A stretch of 64,000 nt of DNA, taken from positions 2,012,001 through 2,076,000 of the forward strand of contig CP163498.1 of assembly GCA_041071465.1 (NCBI GenBank). The letters run 5' to 3'. This DNA comes from Pseudomonas putida (GTDB lineage Bacteria; Pseudomonadota; Gammaproteobacteria; Pseudomonadales; Pseudomonadaceae). The translations under genes and the position numbers were made by a program. Positions 27,245 through 36,315 of this stretch are shown in pieces. The notes under the pieces were generated by a model, which was given only the letters and a program-made list of their open reading frames with translations, was not told where the DNA came from and searched no databases. The number at the start of each line of letters is the position of its first letter. Positions within the stretch are counted from its first letter, which is position 1.

Positions 27245-28538
27245 ATGGTCCACAGCGCGCAGCACGCCGCCTCCTATTACGCCGCCAGCAGCGCGCCACA
27301 CCCTGACTACTCCTTCCTGCAAGGCGAGCACAGCGCCGATGTATGTATCGTCGGCGGCGGCTACTCGGGCCTCAACACCGCCATCGAGCTGGCCGAACGC
27401 GGCTTATCGGTGATCCTGCTGGAGGCACGCAAACTTGGCTGGGGTGCCAGCGGGCGAAATGGCGGGCAACTGATCCGTGGCGTCGGCCACGGCCTGGAGC
27501 AGTTCCTCCCGGTGATTGGCGAGGACGGCGTGCGCAGCATGAAGCTGATGGGCCTGGAAGCCGTGCAGATCGTCCGCGAGCGCGTCGAGAAGCATGCCAT
27601 CGCCTGCGACCTGACGTGGGGCTGACTGCGACCTGGCCAACAAACCCGCCGAACTGCTGGGCTTTGCCGAAGACGCCGAGGAGCTGCGCAGCCTGGGCTA
27701 TGCGCATGAGCTACGGCTGGTCGGCAAGGACGATATCCACAGCGTGGTCGGTGCCGACTGCTATGTGGGCGGGCTGATCGACATGGGTTCCGGCCATCTG
27801 CACCCGCTGAACCTGGCCCTGGGCGAAGCGGCCGTGGCCAGCCGCCTGGGCGTGAAGCTGTTCGAGCAGTCCGAGGTCACCCGCATCGACTACGGCCCCG
27901 AAGTGCAGGTGCATACCGCCCAGGGCCGGGTACGCGCCAAGACATTGGTACTGTGCTGCAACGCCTACCTCAACGGCCTCAACCGCGAGCTGGGCGGCAA
28001 GGTGCTCCCGGCCGGTAGCTACATCATCGCCACCGAGCCACTGGGCGAAGAACGCGCCCGCGCATTGCTGCCGCAGAACATGGCGGTGTGTGACCAGCGC
28101 GTGGCGCTGGACTACTACCGCCTGTCCGCCGACCAACGCCTGCTGTTCGGCGGTGCCTGCCACTATTCAGGGCGCGACCCGAAAGACATCGCCGCCTACA
28201 TGCGGCCGAAGATGCTAAAGGTATTCCCACAGTTGGCCGACGTGCGCATCGACTACCAGTGGGGCGGCATGATCGGCATTGGCGCCAACCGCCTGCCGCA
28301 GGTCGGCCGCCTGGCCAGCCAGCCGAACGTGTATTACGCCCAGGCCTACTCGGGCCATGGCCTCAACGCCACCCACCTGGCCGCGCGCCTGTTGGGCGAG
28401 GCCATCAGTGGCCAGCAAAGCGGGCGCTTCGACCTGTTCGCCAAGGTGCCACATATCACCTTCCCTGGCGGCAAGCACCTGCGCTCGCCGCTACTGGCGT
28501 TGGGGATGCTGTGGCACAGGCTCAAAGAGCTGGCCTGA
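27245..28538 (+). pseudogene. puuB: Gamma-glutamylputrescine oxidase-like FAD enzyme, frameshifted as given
   Basis: The corrected product is 430 residues, a DAO-family flavoprotein related to PuuB, which oxidises gamma-glutamylputrescine. The FAD motif VCIVGGGYSGLNTA is at residues 33-46. The first frame ends in TGA after CDLTWG at 27623-27625. The adjacent frame continues YCDLANKPAELLGFAEDA to the stop at 28538, with the C-terminal QAYSGHGLNATH FAD contact. Removing one extra G near 27624 (GCTGACTGC to GCTACTGC) restores one frame. Selenocysteine is excluded because the downstream frame differs. A role in polyamine use fits puuA/puuD and the aldehyde dehydrogenase elsewhere in the window; the precise substrate is inferred. 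Confidence 0.87.
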
Positions 28539-28551
28539 CAGCTGGCGCGGT

Positions 28552-28677
28552 CAGTGTAGGAGCGGCCTTGCGTCGCGAAAGGGGTGCGAAGCGCCCCCAG
28601 GTTTCCAGCTTCGCCACAGATATCGCTGGGGCCGCTTTGCGGCCCTTTCGCGACGCAAGGCCGCTCCTACAGGGACC
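28552..28677. repeat. REP pair
   Basis: Inverted units of the GCGACGCAAGGCCGCTCCTACA class at both ends, with GGGGCCGCTTTGCGGCCC hairpins between, lie between the convergent puuB-like and DUF1127 genes. Confidence 0.85.
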
Positions 28678-28694
28678 GCGCAGCGTCACATTGG

Positions 28695-28925
28695 TCAGTC
28701 CTTCCAGAAGGGTTTGCGCCCTTCTGTACGGGCCTGCTCCCAGCTCAGCCCGACATCGCGCAACTCGTCATCGGTCAGTTGCAGCAGCGCCCTGCGGGTA
28801 TGCCAGCGATGCAGCATCAGCCCCAAACGCCCGAGTCCTTGCGGCGCGTTGAACACCTTGGCCTGCTGCCCGGCTTCCAGCTCCTTGGCCAACAGTTGCA
28901 AGCGCACATCGCTCATGCCACCCAT
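28695..28925 (-). CDS. DUF1127 small protein
   Basis: The 76-residue protein carries a C-terminal DUF1127 segment (LTDDELRDVGLSWEQARTEG) preceded by a basic helix (RWHTRRALLQ). DUF1127 proteins are small, Arg-rich and in a few bacteria have been tied to RNA or phosphate/carbon regulation; the function here is unknown. The start at 28925 is chosen for its GGGAGGG ribosome-binding site; ATG 28916 is an alternative. It is divergent from the MocR gene at 29104, which may control it. Confidence 0.82.
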   Translation of the reverse strand: MGGMSDVRLQLLAKELEAGQQAKVFNAPQGLGRLGLMLHRWHTRRALLQLTDDELRDVGLSWEQARTEGRKPFWKD

Positions 28926-28985
28926 CACTGCACCCTCCCGTTCAGTTGATACCGTGGAGAAAGCATGCGCGTCGGCACCATCGAC

Positions 28986-29053
28986 AATACAGATCCAATA
29001 CAACCTTATTATTCCCATACAGAATTAGCCATTGGCCGACTGAATGCTGTATT
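28986..29053. promoter_or_regulatory. ATACAG-type repeats in the DUF1127-MocR gap
   Basis: AATACAG (28986-28992), AATACAA (28998-29004) and CATACAG (29017-29023) are direct repeats, with an inverted CTGTATT at 29047-29053. MocR regulators bind direct repeats, so these are candidate operators. Confidence 0.4.
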
Positions 29054-29103
29054 TTCACCCCAACTGTACCGGTCGCTATGCCAATGCAGCGCAGGAGTAT
29101 GCC

Positions 29104-30534
29104 GTGACCCTTTACCTGAACCTCGCCGAACTACTCGGCGCCCGCATCGAGCAGGGCCTGTACCGCCCCGGCCAACGCCTGCCGTCGGTACGAGCCCTGA
29201 GCGTGGAGCATGGGGTCAGCCTAAGCACCGTGCAGCAGGCCTATCGCATGCTCGAAGACAGCGGCATGGTCTCGCCACGGCCCAAGTCCGGCTACTTCGT
29301 CAGTGACCACCGCCACCTGCCGGCCCTGCCTGCCGTCAGCCGCCCGGCCCAGCGCCCGGTGGATATTTCACAGTGGGAGCAGGTGCTGGAGCTGATACGC
29401 AGCACCCCGCGCAAGGACGTGATCCAGCTTGGTCGTGGCATGCCCGACATCGACAGCCCCACCCTGAAGCCGCTGCTGCGCAGCCTCGCCCAGCTGAGCC
29501 GGCGCCAGGACATGCCTGGCCTGTACTACGACAACATCCATGGCAACCTGGCCCTGCGCGAACAGGTGGCCCGGCTGGTGCTCGACTCCGGCTGCCGCCT
29601 GGGTGCTGCCGACCTGGTGATCACCACCGGCTGCCATGAGGCGTTGTCCTGCAGCATCCGAGCGGTTTGCGAGCCTGGCGACATCGTTGCGGTCGACTCG
29701 CCGAGCTTCCACGGCGCCATGCAAACCCTCAAGGGCCTGGGCATGAAAGCGCTGGAAATCCCCACTGACCCGGTCACCGGCATCAGCCTGGAAGCGCTGG
29801 AGCTGGCTCTGGAGCAGTGGCCGATCAAACTCATCCAGATCACCCCCAGCTGCAACAACCCGCTGGGTTACATCATGCCCGAGGCGCGCAAGAAGGCCCT
29901 GCTGAGCCTGGCTCAACGCTATGACGTGGCGATTCTGGAAGACGATGTGTACGGCGACCTGGCCTACACCTACCCGCGCCCGCGCACCCTCAAGTCGTTC
30001 GACGACGATGGCCGCGTGCTGCTCTGCAGCTCGTTCTCCAAGACCCTCGCCCCCGGCCTGCGGGTCGGCTGGGTGGCGCCCGGGCGCTACCTGGAGCGCG
30101 TGCTGCACATGAAGTACATCAGCACTGGCAGCAGCGCCAGCCAGCCGCAACTGGCCATCGCCGACTTCATCGCCGGCGGGCACTACCAGCCCCACGTGCG
30201 GCGCATGCGTAGCCAGTACCAGCGTGGCCGCGACCTGATGAGCGACTGGGTAACCCGTTACTTCCCGCCAGGCACCCGGGTCAGCCGGCCCCAGGGCGGC
30301 TTCATGCTGTGGGTGGAATTACCCGAACATTTCGATACGCTGCGGCTAAACCGCGCTTTACTGGAGCAAGGCGTGCAGGTTGCCGTAGGCAGCATCTTCT
30401 CGGCCTCGGGCAAGTTCCGCCACTGCCTGCGCATGAACTTCGCCGCGCGGCCGACGCCGCAGATCGAAGCCGCCGTGCGCAAGGTAGGTGAAACCGCCCT
30501 TCGTCTACTGGATGAAGAAAGCGCCGACGCGTAA
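29104..30534 (+). CDS. MocR-type GntR/aminotransferase-fold regulator
   Basis: The 476-residue regulator is made of an N-terminal GntR winged helix (about 1-70; RLPSVRALSVEHGVSLSTVQ) joined to a class I aminotransferase-fold domain. The PLP-lysine motif is SSFSKTLAPGLRVGW, with ITPSCNNPLGY upstream of it. The start is GTG 29104 with CAGGAG 6 bases before; the frame opens earlier at 29044 without support. It is divergent from the DUF1127 gene across a repeat-rich gap. The effector is probably an amino compound, but cannot be named. Confidence 0.9.
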   Translation: MTLYLNLAELLGARIEQGLYRPGQRLPSVRALSVEHGVSLSTVQQAYRMLEDSGMVSPRPKSGYFVSDHRHLPALPAVSRPAQRPVDISQWEQVLELIRSTPRKDVIQLGRGMPDIDSPTLKPLLRSLAQLSRRQDMPGLYYDNIHGNLALREQVARLVLDSGCRLGAADLVITTGCHEALSCSIRAVCEPGDIVAVDSPSFHGAMQTLKGLGMKALEIPTDPVTGISLEALELALEQWPIKLIQITPSCNNPLGYIMPEARKKALLSLAQRYDVAILEDDVYGDLAYTYPRPRTLKSFDDDGRVLLCSSFSKTLAPGLRVGWVAPGRYLERVLHMKYISTGSSASQPQLAIADFIAGGHYQPHVRRMRSQYQRGRDLMSDWVTRYFPPGTRVSRPQGGFMLWVELPEHFDTLRLNRALLEQGVQVAVGSIFSASGKFRHCLRMNFAARPTPQIEAAVRKVGETALRLLDEESADA

Positions 30535-30594
30535 CTTTGCGCCGCCCGCCACGGTCCAACCCCTAAAGCCCTTGCTGCACAGGACGATCCACCC

Positions 30595-32148
30595 TTGACA
30601 CTCCAGCGAGCCTTGCCTCTGCTGCTGGTGCTGTCGCTCGGCCTTGCCGGCTGCGCCAGCGTCAGTGCGCCCCGCGAAACCAGCCAGGCGCTGCCCGCCA
30701 ACGACTCGGCATTCGGCCGTTCGGTGCTGCGCCAGGCCGCGCCATACGGCGGCCGCTCGGGCTTTCGCCTGCTGCCCAACAGCAACGAGGCATTTCGCGC
30801 CCGTGCCGAGCTGATCCGCAACGCCCAGGCGAGCATCGACCTGCAGTACTACATTGTCCACGACGGCCTCAGCACCCGCGCCCTGGTGCATGAGCTGCTG
30901 CGCGCCGCCGACCGTGGCGTGCGCGTGCGCATCCTGCTGGACGACACCACCAGCGATGGCCTGGACACCATCATGGGCACCCTCGATGCCCACCCGAACA
31001 TCCAGATTCGCGTGTTCAACCCGCTGCACCTGGGCCGCAGCACCGGTTTTACGCGCGCTGCCGGCCGGCTGTTCAACCTGTCCCGCCAGCACCGGCGCAT
31101 GCACAACAAGCTGTTCCTGGTGGACAACAGCATGGCCATCGTCGGCGGGCGCAACCTGGGCGACGAGTATTTCGATGCCGAGCCCAACCTCAATTTCACC
31201 GACATCGACTTGCTGGGTGTGGGCCCGGTGGCCGAGCAATTGGGGCACAGCTTCGACCAGTACTGGAACAGCGCCCTCAGCCGGCCGATCACCGACTTCC
31301 TCTGGTATGACCCGGATGCCAACGACCTGCGTGCCAGCCGCCACCGCCTGGAAGTGTCGCTGGCCGAAGCCAGAACCCGGCGCAAGGCCCTGTACGATCG
31401 CTTGATGGCCTACCAGTCGCAGCCGCGCCTGGACGTCTGGCGCAATGAGCTCATCTGGGCCCACGCCCAGGCGCTATGGGATGCGCCAAGCAAGGTGCTA
31501 GCCGACGACGAACCTGACCCGCAACTGCTGCTGAGCCAGCAGCTGGCGCCGGACCTGGCCAGCGTGCAGCGCGAGCTGATCCTGATGTCGGCCTATTTCG
31601 TACCGGGCGAACCGGGCCTGCTGTACCTGACCGGCCGCGCCGACGCCGGCGCCTCGGTGAAGCTGCTGACCAATTCGCTGGAGGCAACCGATGTGCCGGC
31701 GGTGCATGGTGGATATGCGCCCTATCGCCGTGCCTTGCTTGAGCATGGCGTACAGCTGTTCGAACTGCGGCGCCAGCCGGGCGACCCCAGCGCGAGGCGA
31801 CTGAGCTTCCGTGGCAGTTCGGATTCAAGCTTGCACACCAAGGCAATCGTGTTCGACCGGCGCAAGACGTTCATCGGGTCGTTCAACTTCGACCCACGTT
31901 CAGTGCTGTGGAACACTGAAGTCGGGGTGCTGGTGGACAGCCCGGAGCTGGCCGAATACACCCGCGAGCTGGCCCAACAGGGTATGGCGCCTGCGTTGAG
32001 CTACCAGGTGAAGCTGGTGGGCGACAAGCTGGTGTGGGCGACCGAGGACCATGGCAAACGGCATATGCTGACCTCTGAGCCAGGGGGGATCTGGCGGCGG
32101 TTCAATGCCTGGGTCAGCAAGGCGGTTGGCTTGGAGAAGATGCTGTAG
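30595..32148 (+). CDS. Phospholipase D-like lipoprotein (cardiolipin synthase-like)
   Basis: The 517-residue protein has a lipoprotein signal (MTLQRALPLLLVLSLGLAGC, lipobox LAGC) and two PLD/HKD motifs: HNKLFLVDNSMAIVGG and HTKAIVFDRRKTFIGS. Two motifs in one chain form one active site in cardiolipin synthases and phospholipases of this superfamily; similarity is to the ClsC/YmdC branch. The start is TTG 30595 with AGGAC upstream. It is 60 bases after the MocR gene on the same strand. Membrane attachment through the lipid anchor is inferred from the lipobox. Confidence 0.85.
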   Translation: MTLQRALPLLLVLSLGLAGCASVSAPRETSQALPANDSAFGRSVLRQAAPYGGRSGFRLLPNSNEAFRARAELIRNAQASIDLQYYIVHDGLSTRALVHELLRAADRGVRVRILLDDTTSDGLDTIMGTLDAHPNIQIRVFNPLHLGRSTGFTRAAGRLFNLSRQHRRMHNKLFLVDNSMAIVGGRNLGDEYFDAEPNLNFTDIDLLGVGPVAEQLGHSFDQYWNSALSRPITDFLWYDPDANDLRASRHRLEVSLAEARTRRKALYDRLMAYQSQPRLDVWRNELIWAHAQALWDAPSKVLADDEPDPQLLLSQQLAPDLASVQRELILMSAYFVPGEPGLLYLTGRADAGASVKLLTNSLEATDVPAVHGGYAPYRRALLEHGVQLFELRRQPGDPSARRLSFRGSSDSSLHTKAIVFDRRKTFIGSFNFDPRSVLWNTEVGVLVDSPELAEYTRELAQQGMAPALSYQVKLVGDKLVWATEDHGKRHMLTSEPGGIWRRFNAWVSKAVGLEKML

Positions 32149-32160
32149 CCGCAAATGCGG

Positions 32161-32183
32161 GGGGCCGCCTTGCGGCCCCAAAA
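32161..32183. terminator. Hairpin between PLD lipoprotein and MFS genes
   Basis: GGGGCCGC-CTT-GCGGCCCC (32161-32179) is followed by AAAATCC, between convergent stops. The lack of a long T run makes efficiency uncertain. Confidence 0.5.
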
Positions 32184-32187
32184 TCCA

Positions 32188-33327
32188 TCAGGCAGACACT
32201 GCCTCGAAAGCCCCGCGCCGCTGGGTCAACACCACCAGCCCGGCAGCCCCTGCTGCCATCAGGAACAACAACGCATGCCCGCTGACCCACTGGCTCCCCG
32301 CCCCCGCCAGCAAAGGCCCGAGCAAGCAGCCAATACCCCACAACTGCGCAACATGGGCATTCGCCCGCACCAATTCATCATCCCGGTAGCGCTCGCCAAT
32401 CAGCACCAGCGACAGGGTAAACAGGCCACCAGCACTGGCGCCGAACAACACCCACAATGGCCAGATCACCGGCGTATGCAACAGCAGCGGAATCGCCAGG
32501 CTAGAAACCAGCAACGTCACTGCACAGCCTGTAAACAGCGTACGGCGCGACATATGGTCAGCCAGCGCGCCAATAGGCAACTGCAACACTGCATCCCCCA
32601 CCACCACGGTACTGACCATGAACAGGGCGATTTCGGTGCTGAAGCCCTGCTGCAGGCAATACACCGGCAGCAAGGTGAGGATCATCGCCTCGAACGAAGC
32701 GAACAGGGCAATGGCCCAGGCGATTACCGGCAAACGCCGGCAGAAGGCGAACAGGTCGCGGAAGGTGACACTGCAGGCTTCGGTGCTCGGCGCACCGCCA
32801 CGCCCCAGCAGCACCAGCGGCGCGGCCAGCAACAGGCCGGTCGCGGCCCAGAAACCGAAGTCGTCATCAGAGCCGAGAAAGCCCAGCACCAACGGCCCGG
32901 CCAGCTGGCTCAGGGCGTAGCTGCTGCCATACAGCGCCACCAACCGGCCACGCCACTGCTCGACCACCAATTGGTTGATCCAGCTTTCGCCGAGGATGAA
33001 CACCACGGTCAGGGACATGCCGATCATCAGCCGCAGCAGCAGCCACAGCGGGTAACTGGGCAACAGTGCGAGCAGGCCGATCGACAGCGCCCCACCCCAC
33101 AGGCACAGGCGCATCGCCGAAGGCACGCCCACCCAGCCTGCCAGGCGGCTGGCCAGGCTGGCACCTGCCAATACCCCCAGCGCCGGCATCGCCGCCATCA
33201 CGCCGATGGCAAAGCTGCCGTAGCCCCAGGCCTCCAGGCGCAGGGACACCAGCGGCATGCTCACGCCGAGCGCCAGCCCGACGCTGAGCACCGATGCCAG
33301 TACGGCGAAATAGGTACCCCAACGCAT
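32188..33327 (-). CDS. MFS transporter
   Basis: The 379-residue inner-membrane protein has about twelve membrane segments and the short YcaD/UMF-type MFS form. It shows a GVMAAMPALGVLAGASLASRL opening half and MFS loop motif-like SRLAGWVG; the second half has GALADHMSRR. GGAGG precedes the start. Same strand as the aldehyde dehydrogenase upstream but 104 bases away with a GGGGCTGC/GCAGCCCC hairpin (33403-33421) between. The substrate is unknown. Confidence 0.87.
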   Translation of the reverse strand: MRWGTYFAVLASVLSVGLALGVSMPLVSLRLEAWGYGSFAIGVMAAMPALGVLAGASLASRLAGWVGVPSAMRLCLWGGALSIGLLALLPSYPLWLLLRLMIGMSLTVVFILGESWINQLVVEQWRGRLVALYGSSYALSQLAGPLVLGFLGSDDDFGFWAATGLLLAAPLVLLGRGGAPSTEACSVTFRDLFAFCRRLPVIAWAIALFASFEAMILTLLPVYCLQQGFSTEIALFMVSTVVVGDAVLQLPIGALADHMSRRTLFTGCAVTLLVSSLAIPLLLHTPVIWPLWVLFGASAGGLFTLSLVLIGERYRDDELVRANAHVAQLWGIGCLLGPLLAGAGSQWVSGHALLFLMAAGAAGLVVLTQRRGAFEAVSA

Positions 33328-33431
33328 TGCAGCCTCCCAGCAGAATTCTTGAACAGCAAAAACGACGAAGCCGGGGCAGCGTAAGCCGACCCGGCTATGG
33401 CTGGGGCTGCTGTGCAGCCCCCTTCACTGGA

Positions 33432-34924
33432 TTACAGCTTGATCCAGGTCGCCTTCAGCTCGGTGTATTTCTCCAGCGCATGCAGCGACTTGTCACGACC
33501 GTTGCCCGACTGTTTGAAGCCACCAAACGGCGCGGTCATGTCGCCGCCGTCGTACTGGTTGACCCAGACGCTGCCAGCGCGCACGGCACGGGCGGTCTTG
33601 TGGGCCTTGGAAATGTCCGAGGTCCAGATACCAGCCGCCAGGCCATACGGCGTGTCGTTGGCAATGGCGATGGCTTCTTCGGCGGTGTCGAAGGCGATCA
33701 CCGACAGCACAGGGCCAAAGATTTCTTCCTGGGCAATGCGCATGGCGTTGGTCACGCCGTCGAAGATGGTCGGCTCGACGTAGGTGCCGCCAGTCTCTTC
33801 CAGGGTGCGCTTGCCGCCGGCCAGCAGCTTGGCGCCGTCCTGGTGGCCAGCCTCGATGTACGACAGCACGGTGTTCATCTGCTGGGTGTCGACCAGGGCA
33901 CCGACCGTGGTCTGTGGGTCCAGCGGGTTGCCTGGCTTCCAGCCTTTGAGGGCCTCGACCACCATCGGCAGGAATTTGTCCTTGATCGAACGCTCGACCA
34001 GCAGACGCGAGCCTGCGGTGCACACTTCGCCCTGGTTGAAGGCGATGGCGCTGGCAGCGGCCTCAGCGGCAGCTTGCAGGTCCGGCGCATCGGCGAAGAC
34101 GATGTTCGGGCTCTGCCGCCGGCTTCCAGCCAGATGCGCTTCATGTTCGATTCACCCGCGTAAACCATCAACTGCTTGGCGATCTTGGTGGAACCGGTGA
34201 ACACCAGGGTGTCGACGTCCATGTGCAGGGCCAAAGCCTTGCCCACGGTGTGGCCGTAACCTGGCAGCACGTTCAGCACACCAGCCGGGATGCCGGCTTC
34301 GATGGCCAGCTGGGCGATGCGAATGGCCGTCAGCGGCGATTTTTCGGACGGCTTGAGCACCACCGAGTTACCGGTGGCCAGCGCAGGGCCGAGTTTCCAG
34401 CAAGCCATCAGCAGCGGGAAGTTCCACGGCACGATGGCACCCACCACGCCCACCGGTTCGCGGGTAACCAGGCCAAGCTGGTCGTGCGGGGTCGGGGCGA
34501 CTTCGTCGTAGACCTTGTCGATGGCTTCGGCAGTCCAGTGGATGGCTTGGGCCGCACCTGGGATGTCGATGCTGGAGGAGTCGCCGATCGGCTTGCCCAT
34601 GTCCAGGGTTTCCAGCAGCGCCAGCTCTTCGACGTTCTTGCGCAGCAGGTCGGCGAAGCGAATCAGCTTGGCCTTGCGCTTGGCCGGGGCCAGTTGCGAC
34701 CAGACGCCGGAATTGAAGGTGGCGCGGGCGTTTTCCACAGCGCGATTGGCATCGGCCAGGTCGCAGCTGGCAACCTTGGCCAGGAAGCGTCCGTCGACCG
34801 GGCTCAGGCACTCGAAGGTTTCACCGGATGCGGCATCGGTGTATTCGCCGTTGATGAAGGCGCGGCCTTCGATCTTCAGTTGCTGGGCACGTTGTTCCCA
34901 GTCCGCACGGGTCAGGGTGGTCAT
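33432..34924 (-). pseudogene. NAD-dependent aldehyde dehydrogenase (PuuC/KauB-like), frameshifted as given
   Basis: The corrected product is 497 residues, an aldehyde dehydrogenase close to PuuC/KauB, which oxidises gamma-glutamyl-aminobutyraldehyde and related aminoaldehydes from polyamines. The N-terminal frame (MTTLTRADWEQRAQQLK to RIWLEAGG) has KPSEKSPL and the base Glu. The adjacent frame continues KSPNIVFADAPDLQ with the catalytic Cys in FNQGEVCTAGSR to LKATWIKL. One missing base near 34114 (minus strand GGCA-AGAGC) restores it. The start at 34924 has GAGGAGGAG upstream. It is divergent from the cupin gene across an inverted repeat. Substrate is inferred from family. Confidence 0.88.
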
Positions 34925-35037
34925 ACGAAACTCCTCCTCTTGTTTAGGTGCAACGCCGCACTGAGGACTCACAGGCGTTGTCAGAATTCTGGCCGGGCGA
35001 CGAGCGCACACTGGCTAGCGATACCCTAAACCAGCCG

Positions 35038-35063
35038 GTGTAAACTATCAATATATTTGACAC
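35038..35063. promoter_or_regulatory. Inverted repeat in the aldehyde dehydrogenase-cupin gap
   Basis: GTGTAAA (35038-35044) faces TTTGACAC (35056-35063), an imperfect inverted repeat in an AT-rich gap. It is a candidate operator for the divergent pair. Confidence 0.4.
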
Positions 35064-35099
35064 GGAAGGCCCAAATGCCTACTGATGTTCATTTTATTA

Positions 35100-35107
35100 A
35101 ACAACAA
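35100..35107 (+). promoter_or_regulatory. Candidate Hfq/Crc target motif before the cupin gene
   Basis: AACAACAA, an exact AANAANAA match and part of a longer CA-rich tract, directly precedes the CAGGAG ribosome-binding site. It resembles known Crc-controlled leaders. Confidence 0.6.
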
Positions 35108-35120
35108 CAGGAGCCGCACC

Positions 35121-35480
35121 ATGCGCATAGACAGCATCATCGACTTCGCCCAGGTCATCACAGAGGCCGAACGCTACCGCCCAGCGGCGGAAAAAATCCT
35201 CAAGGGTGAGCCAGACCAGGCGGTCTACAACCACTATTCCAGCCCGTGCGGGCAGTTTGCCGCTGGCGTGTGGGAGGGTGAGGTGGGCCAGTGGACGGTG
35301 AACTACACCGAGCATGAATACTGCGAGATCGTTCAGGGCGTTTCGGTGCTGCGCGACCAGGAAGGCGGAGCGAAAACCCTGCGTGCCGGCGATCGGTTTG
35401 TCATCCCCGCCGGGTTCAAGGGCACCTGGGAGGTGCTTGAGCCGTGCCGCAAGATCTATGTGATGTTCGAGCAGAAATGA
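35121..35480 (+). CDS. Cupin-domain protein
   Basis: The 119-residue single-domain cupin of the DUF861/ureidoglycine-aminohydrolase-like type has a core EYCEIVQGVSVLRD and GDRFVIPAGFKGTWEV. Such small cupins often accompany amine or amino acid catabolism; no reaction can be assigned. ATG 35121 has CAGGAG upstream; an in-frame ATG at 35085 would add 12 unsupported residues. It is divergent from the aldehyde dehydrogenase, suggesting shared control, and its leader has a Crc-like motif. A strong terminator follows. Confidence 0.85.
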   Translation: MRIDSIIDFAQVITEAERYRPAAEKILKGEPDQAVYNHYSSPCGQFAAGVWEGEVGQWTVNYTEHEYCEIVQGVSVLRDQEGGAKTLRAGDRFVIPAGFKGTWEVLEPCRKIYVMFEQK

Positions 35481-35500
35481 CCTGAGGCCAACGCAGGCAT

Positions 35501-35536
35501 AAAAAAACCCGCGTCCTTTCGGATGCGGGTTTTTTC
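35501..35536. terminator. Bidirectional terminator between cupin and rpmG
   Basis: A 10-bp stem (35507-35516 with 35521-35530, GC-rich, one G-T pair) is flanked by seven A and six T, so it works on both strands. Confidence 0.9.
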
Positions 35537-35550
35537 AGGTTGCCGATCAA

Positions 35551-35706
35551 TTACTTGATCTTGGCTTCCTTGTACACCACGTGCTTGCGAACAACCGGAT
35601 CATATTTCTTGATCTCGATTTTGTCCGGAGTGGTGCGCTTGTTCTTGTCGGTGGTGTAGAAGTGGCCGGTACCGGCACTCGAAACCAGACGGATCAATTC
35701 ACGCAT
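35551..35706 (-). CDS. rpmG: 50S ribosomal protein L33
   Basis: The 51-residue protein reads [20 protein letters not shown] at its start and ends [18 protein letters not shown], matching L33 of the cysteine-free type. It is a component of the large ribosomal subunit near the E site. Too short for many gene finders. It follows rpmB by 11 bases, the usual rpmB-rpmG order, with TAAGGGAG as ribosome-binding site. The terminator at 35501 ends the unit. Confidence 0.97.
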   Translation of the reverse strand: MRELIRLVSSAGTGHFYTTDKNKRTTPDKIEIKKYDPVVRKHVVYKEAKIK

Positions 35707-35717
35707 GATGTTCTCCC

Positions 35718-35954
35718 TTAAACCTTGGCGCCAGCTTTACGGATGTCAACCAGAACGGCGTCGATGCCGCGCTTGTCGATGATACGCATGCCCTTGGCGG
35801 AAACGCGCAGACGCACGAAACGCTTCTCGGATTCAACCCAGAAACGGTGGTGCTGCAGGTTCGGCAGGAAACGACGACGGGTTTTGTTGTTTGCGTGGGA
35901 AATGTTGTTCCCGGTTACTGGACCCTTACCAGTAACTTGACAGACTCTCGACAT
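35718..35954 (-). CDS. rpmB: 50S ribosomal protein L28
   Basis: The 78-residue basic protein begins [20 protein letters not shown], the L28 hallmark, and is full length for proteobacteria. It is the first gene of the rpmB-rpmG unit. A single Cys (Cys5) is present, not the zinc-binding CXXC form. GAGGG lies upstream. The promoter is probably the one at 36103-36131, leaving a leader of about 140 bases with two hairpins. Confidence 0.97.
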   Translation of the reverse strand: MSRVCQVTGKGPVTGNNISHANNKTRRRFLPNLQHHRFWVESEKRFVRLRVSAKGMRIIDKRGIDAVLVDIRKAGAKV

Positions 35955-36315
35955 GACTCAGCCCTCTAAAACCACATGCCCAACCCGGCATGGGTTGGCC
36001 GCTTAATCTCTCAGTCTTTGGCGCCTGGGCGCCGTGATTCTGGAGGTCTTATCGACCGGATCCGCTTATGCGACAGGCCGAGCCCCTAGAAAAGAGCGCT
36101 GCTTTATACCAGAAAGACTTGGCTGCAACAACAGGAGATGCACATTGCCGCACGCCAGAACGCGCCGGGCCAGCATAGCGGCAGGCCCCGCCAGCCGTCG
36201 ACCACTCGTCGCCAGATTTGTAAAAAAGGGTGTGGTCATTTGCCGGCAGGCGCACTAGGGTAAGCCTTTTCCAGACTGCACTGGCAGATGGGCCACCGAC
36301 AGCCAAGGAGCCACC
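35955..36315 (-). promoter_or_regulatory. rpmB promoter and leader region
   Basis: The 361-base gap between rpmB and the divergent peptide-binding protein has no gene. On the minus strand, -35 TTGTTG (36126-36131), a 17-base spacer and -10 TATAAA (36103-36108) form a good sigma-70 promoter. The leader has CCAACCC/GGGTTGG (about 35981-35999) and GGCGCC-TG-GGCGCC hairpins, possible ribosomal-protein feedback elements. Confidence 0.5.

Noticed and set aside
27620..27628. TGA in puuB as selenocysteine
   Set aside because: The protein continues in another frame after the TGA, so readthrough would give nonsense; no selenocysteine element is visible.
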